From Achromobacter dolens (lineage in GTDB: Bacteria; Pseudomonadota; Gammaproteobacteria; Burkholderiales; Burkholderiaceae_B): a stretch of 64,000 nucleotides of DNA. The notes below the pieces were generated by a model. The model was not told the DNA's origin, did not search any database, and saw nothing but the letters and a program-made list of their open reading frames with translations. The stretch spans positions 47,786-111,785 of the forward strand of contig NZ_CADIJW010000016.1 of assembly GCF_902859745.1 (NCBI RefSeq), read 5' to 3'. Positions 9,055-17,780 of this stretch are shown here, piece after piece. The first letter of the stretch is position 1, and each line of letters opens with the position of its first letter. The translations under genes were made by a program, and so were the position numbers.

Positions 9055-9068
9055 GGCTCGCTCCAATG

Positions 9069-9100
9069 AAAAAGGGCCTGCATGGTTCATGCAGGCCCTT
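9069..9100 (-). terminator. Rho-independent terminator after the Bax-inhibitor gene
   Basis: A perfect 13-bp stem (9072-9084 with 9088-9100) and a 3-nt loop are followed on the minus strand by a run of five T (complement of 9069-9073). It lies just downstream of the stop at 9122 and upstream of the aldo/keto reductase. Confidence 0.85.
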
Positions 9101-9121
9101 GTGACTGTGACAGCCGCGCGC

Positions 9122-9832
9122 TTACTCGCGGTTGCCGCCGAAGATGCCCAGCAGCATCAGCAGGTTCGAGAAGACGTTGTAGACGTCCAGGTAGATGGCC
9201 AGCGTGGCGGACACGTAGTTGGTCTCGCCGCCGTTCACGACGCGCTGCAGGTCGACCAGCATGAACGCCGAGAAGATCACGATGGCCAGCACCGAGATGG
9301 TCAGCATCAGCGCGGGCAACTGCAGGAAGATGTTGGCCAGGGCCGCCACCAGGATCACGACCGCGCCGATGAACAGGAATTTCTGCAGGCCGGACAGGTC
9401 GCGCTTGATGGTGGTGGCCAGCGTGGCCATCGTGCCGAACACGATCGCGGTGCCGCCGAAGGCCGTCATGACCAGTTGCGAGCCGTTGCTGAAGCCCATC
9501 ACGAAGCCCAGCAGGCGCGACAGCATCACGCCCATGAAGAACGTGAAGGCGAGCAGCAGGACCACGCCGAGCGAGTTGTTCTTGTTCTTCTCGATGGCGA
9601 ACATCATGCCGAAAGCGCCCACCAGGAACACGATGGCGGACAGGCCCGGGCTGGCGCCCATGACGCGGTTGATGCCGGTGTACAGGCCGACGGCCGCGCC
9701 GAGCACGGTCGGAATCAGCGAGAGCGCCAGAAGCCAATAGGTGTTGCGCAGGACTTTGTTGCGCACGACCTCGCCCGGCGCGCCGGCGAGGGTGCCGGAA
9801 CGGTTAAAGGGGGACGGACGATATTCGTTCAT
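9122..9832 (-). CDS. Bax inhibitor-1/YccA family inner-membrane protein
   Basis: 236 residues with seven predicted transmembrane segments, typical of the BI-1/YccA/YbhL family (NTYWLLALSLIPTVLG, FGMMFAIEKNKNNSLGVV, a C-terminal AIYLDVYNVFSNLLMLLG segment). Bacterial members are linked to FtsH-dependent membrane quality control (YccA) or calcium leak; which applies here is unknown. The start ATG at 9832 is preceded by AGGAG and gives the expected MNEYRPSP N-terminus. It is a single-gene unit with its own terminator. Confidence 0.92.
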   Translation of the reverse strand: MNEYRPSPFNRSGTLAGAPGEVVRNKVLRNTYWLLALSLIPTVLGAAVGLYTGINRVMGASPGLSAIVFLVGAFGMMFAIEKNKNNSLGVVLLLAFTFFMGVMLSRLLGFVMGFSNGSQLVMTAFGGTAIVFGTMATLATTIKRDLSGLQKFLFIGAVVILVAALANIFLQLPALMLTISVLAIVIFSAFMLVDLQRVVNGGETNYVSATLAIYLDVYNVFSNLLMLLGIFGGNRE

Positions 9833-9982
9833 GGAGGACTCCTGTGTACGGCAGAAATTGATTTGCCTAGAAGGCTTAGATGCCAAGGATACCTTACAGT
9901 TCCCTGAAGAATCCAGTTTTCAGAAGAATTAGCGCGCAGGGCGGGCAGGCATGACCCTGTTATGGGGATGGTCAAGCCGGTT

Positions 9983-10495
9983 TCAACCGGGCCTGACGTC
10001 CTGCATCACCCGCGCCACGATACGCGGCAGTTCCTCATCCATGCGCGTCTGGATCTGTTCGATGGCGTCGGCCAGGGCCTGGCGCATGACCTGTTCGACT
10101 TCCGCCTGCAGGCGGGCGGCCAGCACCGAGGCCTCTGCCGGTGCGGCGGCCGGGGCGTCGGGCGCGACTGCCGCGGCGAGGGCCGGAAGGGCGGGCGTAT
10201 CGGCCGCTTCAGCCAGACGCGGCGCGTCGGCGCCGTCCTGAGCGACATCCGTCAGCAGCGGGAAGGCATCATCATCCCGGGCGAGGTCGGTCAGCAGCGG
10301 AAAGGCGTCGTCATTCGGGGCAACGTCGGTCAGCAGCGGGAAGGCGTCGTCATTCGGGGCAACGTCGGTCAGCAATGGGAAGGCGTCGTCATCCTGGGGC
10401 GCGTCGGTCAGCAGCGGCGCTTCCGGAGGCGACAGCGTGGGTTCGGCCCGCTGGGTCAGGGTGGGGATGCCGGGGTCGGAGGGGCGGTGGGGCAT
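9983..10495 (-). CDS. DUF2486-like protein with 13-residue tandem repeats
   Basis: 170-residue acidic, proline-rich protein of unknown function. Residues 24-88 are five consecutive 13-residue units of the pattern DAFPLLTDVAPND, the first degenerate. The C-terminal 60 residues form a predicted helix (LQAEVEQVMRQALADAIEQI) ending in RIVARVMQDVRPG. It follows holC by 60 bp on the same strand. From memory, DUF2486 proteins occupy this place after holC in Burkholderiales and share PVLTD-type repeats, hence the tentative family name. No signal peptide or membrane segment is seen. Confidence 0.75.
   Translation of the reverse strand: MPHRPSDPGIPTLTQRAEPTLSPPEAPLLTDAPQDDDAFPLLTDVAPNDDAFPLLTDVAPNDDAFPLLTDLARDDDAFPLLTDVAQDGADAPRLAEAADTPALPALAAAVAPDAPAAAPAEASVLAARLQAEVEQVMRQALADAIEQIQTRMDEELPRIVARVMQDVRPG
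10232..10426 (-). repeat. Five tandem 39-bp coding repeats
   Basis: Five in-frame 39-bp units encode the 13-residue repeat of the DUF2486-like protein. The second and third units are almost identical at the DNA level (both contain GTCATTCGGGGCAACGTCGG on the plus strand), the others differ by several substitutions. Such DNA identity suggests recent unit duplication, so copy number may vary between strains. Confidence 0.85.
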
Positions 10496-10555
10496 GGGGG
10501 CTCCCGAGGGTCGAGATGGCGCCGCCGGGGGCGGCGCGGGAGGCGGGGAGGGCGG

Positions 10556-11011
10556 TCAGGCGCCCTGCTGTCGTTGGCTCAGGTCGTGGCTTTGCGGCGT
10601 GTGGCCGGCGCCCTGATAGACGCGCCAGCGCTGGCGCGCGGCCTGCTTGTCGTCGGGATCGTCCGAGACGATCTCGAGCAGCCGCTCGAAGGTCTCGAAG
10701 CCCGGCGGGCAGTCGTCGTCGAGATTGAGCAGCCAGGGCGAAGGGCCGTCGCCGGCGGCCTGCGCCGCCTGCTGCGGATCGCCGGCGGTCAGGACGACGG
10801 GCGTCTCGGCCGCCAGCGGATCGTTGGCCAGGACGTGCGGCACGAACGAGGTGTCATCGAAGGCCCACAGCATGCGGTCGAACTGGGCCAGGCGCGAGCC
10901 CTCGCGGCAATACACCACCAGCCGCTGGCCCGCCAGGTAGCGCTTGCGCACCACCTGGCAGGCCATGCGCAGGCGGTCGGGCGCGCCAAAGGCGAAATCG
11001 ATGCGCGTCAT
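10556..11011 (-). CDS. holC: DNA polymerase III chi subunit
   Basis: 151-residue subunit of the clamp-loader complex that contacts SSB. The N-terminal half (MTRIDFAFGAPDRLRMACQV, AGQRLVVYC, FDRMLWAFDDTSFVPH) matches HolC. The second half has the LTAGDP and VLLNLDDDCPPGFE-type segments in the form PWLLNLDDDCPPGFE. The gene begins 22 bp after pepA on the same strand, the standard pepA-holC order. The C-terminal 20 residues are Gln-rich and probably disordered. Confidence 0.9.
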   Translation of the reverse strand: MTRIDFAFGAPDRLRMACQVVRKRYLAGQRLVVYCREGSRLAQFDRMLWAFDDTSFVPHVLANDPLAAETPVVLTAGDPQQAAQAAGDGPSPWLLNLDDDCPPGFETFERLLEIVSDDPDDKQAARQRWRVYQGAGHTPQSHDLSQRQQGA

Positions 11012-11033
11012 GCCGGGATCCGCGGGCTGCCGC

Positions 11034-12539
11034 TCAAGCCTGGTCCAGCAGGAATTGCATCAGCAGCGGCACGGGTCGGCCGGTGGCGCCCTTGTCCTTG
11101 CCGCTCTTCCAGGCGGTGCCGGCGATGTCCAGATGCGCCCAGCGATACGACTTGGTGAAGCGCGACAGGAAGCAGGCGGCCGTGACGGCGCCGGCGGGGG
11201 GGCCGCCGATGTTGGCCAGGTCGGCGAAGTTGGACTTGAGCTGGTCCTGGTAGGCGTCGTCCATCGGCATGCGCCAGGCGGTGTCCAGGGCCTGGCGGCC
11301 GGCGGACGAGAGGGCCTCGGCCAGCGCGTCGTCCTTGGTGAACAGGCCGGTATTGACATGGCCCAGGGCCACGACGCAGGCGCCGGTCAGGGTGGCGATG
11401 TCGATGACGGCGGACGGCTTGAAGCGCTCGGCGTAGGTCAGCGCGTCGCACAGCACCAGGCGGCCTTCGGCGTCGGTGTTGAGGATCTCGATGGTCAGGC
11501 CGGCCATGCTGGTGACCACGTCGCCCGGCTTGTTCGCCTTGCCGCTGGGCAGGTTTTCGCAGGCCGGGATCAGGCCGATCACGTCCAGCGGCAGTTCCAG
11601 TTCGGCCAGTGCGCGGAACGAACCGAGCACGCTGGCCGCGCCGCACATGTCGTACTTCATTTCGTCCATGGTGGCCGCGGGCTTGAGCGAGATGCCGCCG
11701 GCGTCGAAGGTGATGCCCTTGCCGACCAGCACGATGGGGCCTTCGGACGCCTTGGCGCTCTTCTTGGCGGGCTTGCCGGCATGGCGCAGGACGATGAAGC
11801 GCAGCGCTTCCTCGGAGCCGCGCGCCACCGACAGGAACGAGCCCATGCCGAGCGCTTCGACCTGCTTGCGGTCCATGACCTCGACCTTGAGCGACTTGAA
11901 TTCGCGCGCCAGGCGCTTGGCGGTGTCGCCCAGGTAGGTGGGGGTGCAGATATTGCCCGGCAGGTTGCCCAGGGTGCGGGTCAGTTCCATGCCGTTGGCG
12001 ATGGCGGCGCCTTCGCGCAGGCCCTTCTGGACCTGGGCGGCGTCGGCGCGCTCGACGATCTGCACGATCTTCTTGAGCTTGGGACGGGCGTCGCGGTCGG
12101 GCTTGCCGAAGCTGGCGTCGTAGTGATAGGTGGCGCTGCCGGCGGCGATGGCGGCGCTGCGGGCGCGGGCAACCAGGGGCACGTCGGCGATCGGGTTGGC
12201 GGCCAGGGTGGACACGCCTTCGGTCAGTTGGGCCGCGACGCAGGCGGCGGCGAAGGCCTGTTCGGCCGAGGCGTGGGCGCGAGCCGAGTATTCGTCCTGC
12301 TTGCCCAGGCCGACCAGGACCACGCGCTGGGCCGACACGCCCGGCAGGGAACGCAGCACCAGGGTCGAGCCGGCGCGGCCGCGGAACTCGTTCTTGGCGA
12401 CGGCGCGCACGGCGCCGTTGGAGGCGCGGTCGATCAGGTCGGCGGCGGGGCTCAACACGCCGTCGGCGAAGACCCCGACCGCCAGCGCGGCGGTCTTGAT
12501 CTGGTGCAGGGAAGCAGTGGTCTGTGTGCTAAATTCCAT
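11034..12539 (-). CDS. pepA: Leucyl aminopeptidase (M17)
   Basis: 501-residue cytosolic dimetal aminopeptidase; in E. coli PepA also acts as a DNA-binding accessory protein. The active-site set is complete: K274, D279, K286, D297, D356, E358 and R360, within the KGITFDAGGISLKP and NTDAEGRL motifs. An N-terminal M17 domain covers residues 10-170. It is transcribed away from lptF with only 55 bp between the two starts, and leads the pepA-holC-DUF2486 unit. Confidence 0.96.
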   Translation of the reverse strand: MEFSTQTTASLHQIKTAALAVGVFADGVLSPAADLIDRASNGAVRAVAKNEFRGRAGSTLVLRSLPGVSAQRVVLVGLGKQDEYSARAHASAEQAFAAACVAAQLTEGVSTLAANPIADVPLVARARSAAIAAGSATYHYDASFGKPDRDARPKLKKIVQIVERADAAQVQKGLREGAAIANGMELTRTLGNLPGNICTPTYLGDTAKRLAREFKSLKVEVMDRKQVEALGMGSFLSVARGSEEALRFIVLRHAGKPAKKSAKASEGPIVLVGKGITFDAGGISLKPAATMDEMKYDMCGAASVLGSFRALAELELPLDVIGLIPACENLPSGKANKPGDVVTSMAGLTIEILNTDAEGRLVLCDALTYAERFKPSAVIDIATLTGACVVALGHVNTGLFTKDDALAEALSSAGRQALDTAWRMPMDDAYQDQLKSNFADLANIGGPPAGAVTAACFLSRFTKSYRWAHLDIAGTAWKSGKDKGATGRPVPLLMQFLLDQA

Positions 12540-12594
12540 GAGGGTTTCCCGTGTGCGTCTGTATGATGCGGTCGATTATCCCGCATATTCTCCC

Positions 12595-13695
12595 ATGTCT
12601 CTATTCAAACGCTCTGTCGTCAGCGAGATCACCAGTCACGCTGGCGTTGTCTTTTCCACGTTGCTCATCGTATGGCTCAGCGTGCTGCTGGTGCGCCTGC
12701 TCGGCGAGGCGGCGGGCGGCAACATCGGGGCGGACGTCGTGCTCGTGCTGGCCGCGCTGTCCACCATCACGGCGCTGCCTACCATCCTGGCAGTCTCGGT
12801 CTTCATCGCGGTGCTGACCACCGTCACGCGTAATTATCGGGAATCCGAGATGGTGGTCTGGTTCGCCAGCGGCCTGTCGCTGGCGGACTGGCTCAAGCCG
12901 GTGCTGCGCGTCGCCATTCCCGTGGCCATCGCGGTGGCCGGCCTGACGCTGGTGGCCGCGCCCTGGGCGTATCGCCAGATCGGCGAATACCACGAGCGCT
13001 TTGAACAACGCTCCGACCTGTCCAAGGTCACGGCGGGCCAGTTCGCGGAATCGGCAGGCGGCAACCGTGTGTTCTTCGCCGAGGATCCGGCCAAGCCGAC
13101 AGACGAACTGGGCAATGTGTTCGCGCGCGAAACCGGACCGGAATGGCTCAGCGTGCTGACCGCCAGCAGCGCCCACAGCGAAACGCTGCCCAATGGCGAC
13201 CGCTTCCTGGTGCTGGGCGAGGGGCATCGCTACGACCTGAAGCCGGGCACGCCCGAGATCCGACTGGTGCACTTCGAGAAATACGGATTGCGCCTGGAAA
13301 GCAAGGGCGGCGATGACCCCGTCGCTTCCGCGCGCGCCGCCGCCGAACGCTCGGCCAAGGCTCGCACCACGCCGCAACTGATGGCCGACAACACCACCAG
13401 CAGTTGGTCGCAGGTGATGTGGCGCATCTCGCTGCCGCTGGCCGCGCTGAACCTGGCGTTGCTGGCAATCCCGCTGGGCGCCGTGAACCCGCGACTGGGC
13501 CGCTCCGGCGACCTGCTGATTGCCGGCCTGGTGGGGCTGCTGTATATGAACTTGATCAACCTGTCGCGTGCCTGGATTTCCAACGGCAAGCTCAGTTTCG
13601 GCGTGGGCACCGTGGCGATCCACCTGGTGGTGGCCGCGTTTACGGCGTTCCTGCTGATGCGCCGGTTGCGCGTCAAGGCGCCCAGGAACAGCTAG
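12595..13695 (+). CDS. lptF: LPS export permease LptF
   Basis: 366-residue inner-membrane component of the LptB2FG ABC transporter that extracts lipopolysaccharide. N-terminal transmembrane segments lie at about 12-115, then a periplasmic beta-jellyroll domain (about 120-270), then three C-terminal helices (LAALNLALLAIPLGAVNPR). The ATG at 12595 gives the family N-terminus MSLFKRSVVSEI. The gene is divergent from pepA. LptG normally follows immediately; here the next gene is a LysR gene on the opposite strand and no lptG is seen anywhere in the window. Confidence 0.94.
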   Translation: MSLFKRSVVSEITSHAGVVFSTLLIVWLSVLLVRLLGEAAGGNIGADVVLVLAALSTITALPTILAVSVFIAVLTTVTRNYRESEMVVWFASGLSLADWLKPVLRVAIPVAIAVAGLTLVAAPWAYRQIGEYHERFEQRSDLSKVTAGQFAESAGGNRVFFAEDPAKPTDELGNVFARETGPEWLSVLTASSAHSETLPNGDRFLVLGEGHRYDLKPGTPEIRLVHFEKYGLRLESKGGDDPVASARAAAERSAKARTTPQLMADNTTSSWSQVMWRISLPLAALNLALLAIPLGAVNPRLGRSGDLLIAGLVGLLYMNLINLSRAWISNGKLSFGVGTVAIHLVVAAFTAFLLMRRLRVKAPRNS

Positions 13696-13787
13696 CGGTC
13701 CCACCCGCGGCCCGATCCATTGGCGGGGGGATAGGCAAGGCGGGCCGCCGACCGCGGGGGCCCGTGATCGCGCCGCCGCTGCCGCCT

Positions 13788-14708
13788 TCAGGGCAGGTAT
13801 TTCATCGTCCCGCGCTTGCCGGCCAGCAGGTCGGCATTGCGCAGCACCGACTTGCGGATGAATTCCCACAGCACCGTGACGCGCTTGAGCTTGCGCAGGT
13901 CCTCGTGGCAATACATCCAGAACGAGCGCGTGATCTCCACCTCCTTTTCCAGCACCGGCTTGAGCCGCGGATCCTGCGCCGCGATGAAGCAGGGCAGGAT
14001 GGCCAGCGACTGGCCTTGCAGCGCCGCGTGGTACTGCGCCACCACGCTGGTGCTGCGCAACACCACCCGGCTGGCTGGCAGCAGGTCTTCCAGGTAGCGC
14101 AGGCGCTCGCTGAACAGCAGTTCGTCGACATAGCCGATGAAGCTGTGGCCGGCCAGGTCGGCGCGGCCGCGGATCGGCGGATGGCGCGCCAGGTATTCGG
14201 GCGTGCCATACAGGCGCAGCGTGTAGTCGCACAGCTTGCTGCATACATAGGGGCCGCGCTGGGGGCGCTCAATGGTGATGGCCAAGTCGGCCTCGCGCTT
14301 GGACAGGCTGACGAAGCGCGGCACCGGCAGGATGTCCAGCGTGATGTGCGGATAACGCCGCTGGAAATCGGCCGCCAGCGGCGTCAAGACGTAGCTGCCG
14401 AAGCCCTCGGTGGCGCCGATCCGCAGGTGGCCGGACAGCGCCTGGCCGATCCCCGACAGCGTCTCGCGGGCGCTGTGCACCGTGCTTTCCATTTGCTCCG
14501 CGTGCACGAACAGGCGCTGGCCGTCCTCGGTCAACACGAAGCCGGCGCTGCGCGATTTCTCGAACAGCAGCGTGTCCAATTCGGCTTCCAGGGCGCGGAT
14601 GCGCCGTGACACGGTGGTGTGCTCGACCCCGAGCTTGCGCGCCGCGGCGCTGACGCGCTGCGTCCGCGCGACCTCCAGGAAGTACCGCAGGCTGTCCCAA
14701 TCCAGCAC
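13788..14708 (-). CDS. LysR-family transcriptional regulator
   Basis: 306 residues when started at the GTG at 14708, which yields the usual start VLDWDSLRYFLEVARTQ. The extra residues upstream would run through the operator region. The helix-turn-helix covers residues 5-60 (AARKLGVEHTTVSRRIRALE), with a LysR substrate domain after about residue 85. It is divergent from the periplasmic binding protein gene at 14879 with a 170-bp shared region containing overlapping TGTGCAT palindromes, so it most likely controls that gene and its own. Confidence 0.88.
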   Translation of the reverse strand: MLDWDSLRYFLEVARTQRVSAAARKLGVEHTTVSRRIRALEAELDTLLFEKSRSAGFVLTEDGQRLFVHAEQMESTVHSARETLSGIGQALSGHLRIGATEGFGSYVLTPLAADFQRRYPHITLDILPVPRFVSLSKREADLAITIERPQRGPYVCSKLCDYTLRLYGTPEYLARHPPIRGRADLAGHSFIGYVDELLFSERLRYLEDLLPASRVVLRSTSVVAQYHAALQGQSLAILPCFIAAQDPRLKPVLEKEVEITRSFWMYCHEDLRKLKRVTVLWEFIRKSVLRNADLLAGKRGTMKYLP

Positions 14709-14728
14709 GTTATCCGCCCCTGATAAGG

Positions 14729-14757
14729 TTGTGCATTGATGCACAAGGAATGTGCAT
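14729..14757. promoter_or_regulatory. Overlapping palindromes, probable LysR operator
   Basis: Three copies of TGTGCAT/ATGCACA overlap. TTGTGCAT (14729-14736) pairs with ATGCACAA (14739-14746) across 2 nt, and ATGCACA (14739-14745) pairs with TGTGCAT (14751-14757) across 5 nt. The site starts 21 bp upstream of the GTG of the LysR gene and lies in the divergent region shared with the binding-protein gene. Two alternative dimer sites sharing one arm suit a LysR protein that shifts its contacts on induction. Confidence 0.65.
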
Positions 14758-14878
14758 TTCTGGTGTTGCTTGTTGATTTTCACACATCTACACTGGGTCG
14801 GCAGCCCTGGGGGAATGCTCCGGGAGCCGCACGCCGCGAAGACGGCGCCATAACGCATAAAACTCAGGAGACAAATCC

Positions 14879-16096
14879 ATGGAATTGCACGCACGCGGGC
14901 TGGCCGCAGGCTTGTGTCTGGGCGCAGCGCTGTTGGGGCAGGCGCACGCGGCGGATAAACCGCCGGTGAAGATCGGCATCCTGACCGATATGTCGGGCAC
15001 CTACGCCGGCATGGGCGGGCCCGGTTCGGTGGCGGCGGCGCAATTGGCCATCGACGATTGCCTGGCCGCGGAATGCAAGGGCATGAAGATCGAGCTGGTG
15101 TCGGCCGACAACCAGAACAAGGCCGACGTGGGGGCGGCCAAGGCGCGCGAATGGTTCGACCGCGACGGCGTCACCGCCATCGCCGATCTGACCAATTCGG
15201 CCGTGGCGCTGGCGGTGCAGGGCATCGCGCGCGAAAAGAACAAGGTCGTGATGTTTTCCGGCCCGGCCACCACGGCGCTGACCAACAAGGAATGCTCGCC
15301 GGTCGGATTCCACTGGATGTTCGACACCTATTCGCAATCCGCCGGCGGCGCCAAGGCCACGGTCAGGGCGGGCGGCAAGTCCTGGTACTTCATCACCGTC
15401 GACTACGCCTTCGGCCATTCGCTCGAGGCCGACACGGCCAAGGCGGTCAAGGCGCTGGGCGGCACCGTTGCCGGCAGCGTGCGCCATCCGCTGAACGCGC
15501 CGGACTTCGCCTCCTACCTGCTGCAGGCGCAAAGCTCCAAGGCGCAGGTGGTGGCGCTGGCCAATGGCGGCCAGGACACCGTCAACGCCGTCAAGCAGGC
15601 GCGCGAGTTTGGCATCGTGGCCGGCGGCCAGCGCCTGGTGTCGCTGCTGATCTTCCTGTCCGACCTGCGCGCGCTGGGGCTGGAAAGCGCCCAGGGCCTG
15701 TCGTACGTGGACGGCTTCTACTGGGATTACGACGACGCCACGCGCCAGTGGTCGACCCGCTTCGAGAAGGCCTTCCGCGGCCTGAAACCGACCATGACGC
15801 AGGCCGGCGTGTATTCCAGCGTGCTGCACTACCTGCGTTCGGTGGCGGCCTCGGGCAGCACCGACGGCAAGGTGGTGGCCGACAAGATGCGCGCGTTGCC
15901 GATCAAGGATCCGATCATGCGCAACGCTTCGATCCGGCCCGACGGCCGCGTGATCCACGACATGTACCTGTACGAAGTGAAGAAACCGTCCGAGTCCAAG
16001 GGCGGCTGGGACTATTCCAAGCTGGTGGCCACCATCCCGGCGGCCGAGGCCTTCCAGCCGCTGGCCGATTCGGCCTGCCCGCTGGTGCAAAAGTAA
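14879..16096 (+). CDS. Periplasmic branched-chain-amino-acid-type substrate-binding protein
   Basis: 405 residues with a signal peptide (cleavage near AHA-A, residue 24). The mature part has the Leu/Ile/Val-binding fold: [17 protein letters not shown] at the start, then a lobe with [25 protein letters not shown] lies a few bases before the ATG. No permease or ATPase genes are adjacent, so it must use a transporter encoded elsewhere or act as a sensor. It is followed 97 bp later by mmsA, which suggests a substrate broken down through malonate or methylmalonate semialdehyde. Confidence 0.88.
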   Translation: MELHARGLAAGLCLGAALLGQAHAADKPPVKIGILTDMSGTYAGMGGPGSVAAAQLAIDDCLAAECKGMKIELVSADNQNKADVGAAKAREWFDRDGVTAIADLTNSAVALAVQGIAREKNKVVMFSGPATTALTNKECSPVGFHWMFDTYSQSAGGAKATVRAGGKSWYFITVDYAFGHSLEADTAKAVKALGGTVAGSVRHPLNAPDFASYLLQAQSSKAQVVALANGGQDTVNAVKQAREFGIVAGGQRLVSLLIFLSDLRALGLESAQGLSYVDGFYWDYDDATRQWSTRFEKAFRGLKPTMTQAGVYSSVLHYLRSVAASGSTDGKVVADKMRALPIKDPIMRNASIRPDGRVIHDMYLYEVKKPSESKGGWDYSKLVATIPAAEAFQPLADSACPLVQK

Positions 16097-16193
16097 GGCG
16101 TGGCGCGCCGTCCGGGCTCGCCCGGCGGCGCGCGCGCGAGATCCAAGAACGCGGATTCCATCCGCATCGACAATGCAGTGTGAGGAGCATCAA

Positions 16194-17687
16194 ATGAGTG
16201 AAGTCCCCCGCGTTCCGCTATTGATCGGCGGCAAGCTCGTGCAGTCCAAGACCACCGAATGGCGCGACGTGATCAACCCCGCCACCCAGGAAGTCGTGGC
16301 CAAGGTGCCGTTCGCCACGCGCGCGGAACTGGACGAGGCCATCGCCAATTCCAAGGAAGCCTTCAAGACCTGGCGCAACAGCGGCCAGGGCGCGCGTATG
16401 CGCGTCATGCTGAAGTTCCAGGAGCTGCTGCGCGCCAACACCGCCAAGCTGGCCGAGATGATCACCCGCGAGCATGGCAAGACGCTGCCCGACGCCGAGG
16501 GCGAAGTCGGCCGCGGCCTCGAAGTGGTCGAGCACGCCTGCTCGATCGCCAACCTGCAACTGGGCGAGTACGCCGAGAACGCCGCCTCGGGCATCGACGT
16601 CTACACGCTGATCCAGCCGCTGGGCGTGTGCGCGGGCATCACCGCATTCAACTTCCCGGTGATGCTGCCGTGCTTCATGTTCCCGATCGCGGTGGCCTGC
16701 GGCAATACCTTCGTGCTCAAGCCGTCCGAGCAGGACCCCAGCTCGTCGCTGTTCCTGGCGCAACTGGCGCTGGAAGCCGGCCTGCCGCCGGGCGTGCTGA
16801 ACGTGGTGCATGGCGGTCCGGAAACGGCCAACGGGCTGTGCGAGCATCCCGACATCAAGGCCGTGTCGTTCATTGGTTCGACCCGCGTCGGCACCGAGAT
16901 CTACAACCGTGCTTCGGCGGCCGGCAAGCGTTGCCAGTCGATGATGGGCGCCAAGAACCACTGCGTGATCCTGCCGGACGCCGATCCGGAAGTCGCGCTG
17001 AACCAATTGCTGGGTGCCGCGTTCGGCGCCGCCGGCCAGCGCTGCATGGCCTCGTCGGTGGCTGTGCTGGTGGGCGAGGCCCGCAACTGGCTGCCTGATT
17101 TCGTCGAGCGCGCCAAGAAGCTCAAGGTCAACTCGGGCATGGACCGCGCCGCCGACCTGGGCCCGCTGGTCTCGCCGAACGCCAAGAAGCGCGTCGAAAG
17201 CCTGATCCAGAAGGGCGTGGACGAAGGCGCCAAGCTGCTGCTGGACGGCCGCAACCTGAAGGTCTCCGGCTTCGAGCAGGGCAACTTCGTCGGCCCGACC
17301 GTGTTCGACGGCGTGACCGAGAACATGACCATCTACACCGAGGAAATCTTCGGCCCGGTGCTGTGCGTGGTCGGCGCGGAAACGCTGGAAGAGGCGGTGG
17401 AATTCATCAACCGCAACCCCAACGGCAACGGCGTTGCCCTGTTCACGCAGGACGGCGGCGCGGCGCGTTACTTCCAGAACAACATCGACGTCGGCCAGGT
17501 CGGCATCAACGTGCCGATCCCGGTGCCGGTGGCGTGGTTCAGCTTCACCGGTTCGCGCGGATCCAAGCTGGGCGACCTGGGCCCCAACGGCAAGCAGGCG
17601 GTGCAGTTCTGGACCCAGACCAAGACCGTCACGGCGCGCTGGTCGGCCCACGCCAAGACCGTGAACACCACGATCTCGATGCGCTGA
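16194..17687 (+). CDS. mmsA: CoA-acylating (methyl)malonate-semialdehyde dehydrogenase
   Basis: 497 residues. Converts methylmalonate or malonate semialdehyde plus CoA and NAD to propionyl- or acetyl-CoA with loss of CO2, in valine, inositol and beta-alanine breakdown. The catalytic cysteine is C284 in [13 protein letters not shown]-type motif is [14 protein letters not shown] at 151-164, and the cofactor loop is SFIGSTRVG at 225-233. The start ATG at 16194 has GAGGAG upstream. Located between a LysR-controlled binding protein and a CysB-type regulator; an omega-aminotransferase that could feed it lies at 28479-29813. Confidence 0.95.
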   Translation: MSEVPRVPLLIGGKLVQSKTTEWRDVINPATQEVVAKVPFATRAELDEAIANSKEAFKTWRNSGQGARMRVMLKFQELLRANTAKLAEMITREHGKTLPDAEGEVGRGLEVVEHACSIANLQLGEYAENAASGIDVYTLIQPLGVCAGITAFNFPVMLPCFMFPIAVACGNTFVLKPSEQDPSSSLFLAQLALEAGLPPGVLNVVHGGPETANGLCEHPDIKAVSFIGSTRVGTEIYNRASAAGKRCQSMMGAKNHCVILPDADPEVALNQLLGAAFGAAGQRCMASSVAVLVGEARNWLPDFVERAKKLKVNSGMDRAADLGPLVSPNAKKRVESLIQKGVDEGAKLLLDGRNLKVSGFEQGNFVGPTVFDGVTENMTIYTEEIFGPVLCVVGAETLEEAVEFINRNPNGNGVALFTQDGGAARYFQNNIDVGQVGINVPIPVPVAWFSFTGSRGSKLGDLGPNGKQAVQFWTQTKTVTARWSAHAKTVNTTISMR

Positions 17688-17692
17688 AAAAG

Positions 17693-17741
17693 GGACGCCT
17701 TGTCCTAAGCTTATATTAATAAGTCATATAACAAGGCGTCC
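17693..17741. promoter_or_regulatory. Nested inverted repeats between mmsA and the CysB-type regulator
   Basis: GGACGCCTTGT (17693-17703) and ACAAGGCGTCC (17731-17741) are perfect 11-bp inverted repeats. Between them lies the AT-rich CTTATATTAATAAG, itself nearly symmetric. The first arm starts 6 bp after the mmsA stop and the second is followed by TTATT rather than a T run, so it may be a terminator of mmsA, a binding site for the LysR protein, or both. A TATAAT hexamer at 17750-17755 could be the -10 of the regulator gene. Confidence 0.5.
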
Positions 17742-17780
17742 TTATTACTTATAATTGGCCCGTCTATCAGGGGCCAATTC

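Noticed and set aside
9055-9090. Upstream ATG (9090) as the start of the aldo/keto reductase
   Set aside because: It lies within the terminator hairpin of the preceding gene and has no ribosome site; the ATG at 9054 has GGAG and begins the Tat signal.
9977-9990. CCGGTT-TC-AACCGG palindrome as a terminator of the DUF2486 unit
   Set aside because: It overlaps the stop codon, allows only a 5-bp stem with a usable loop, and is not followed by a T run on the minus strand.
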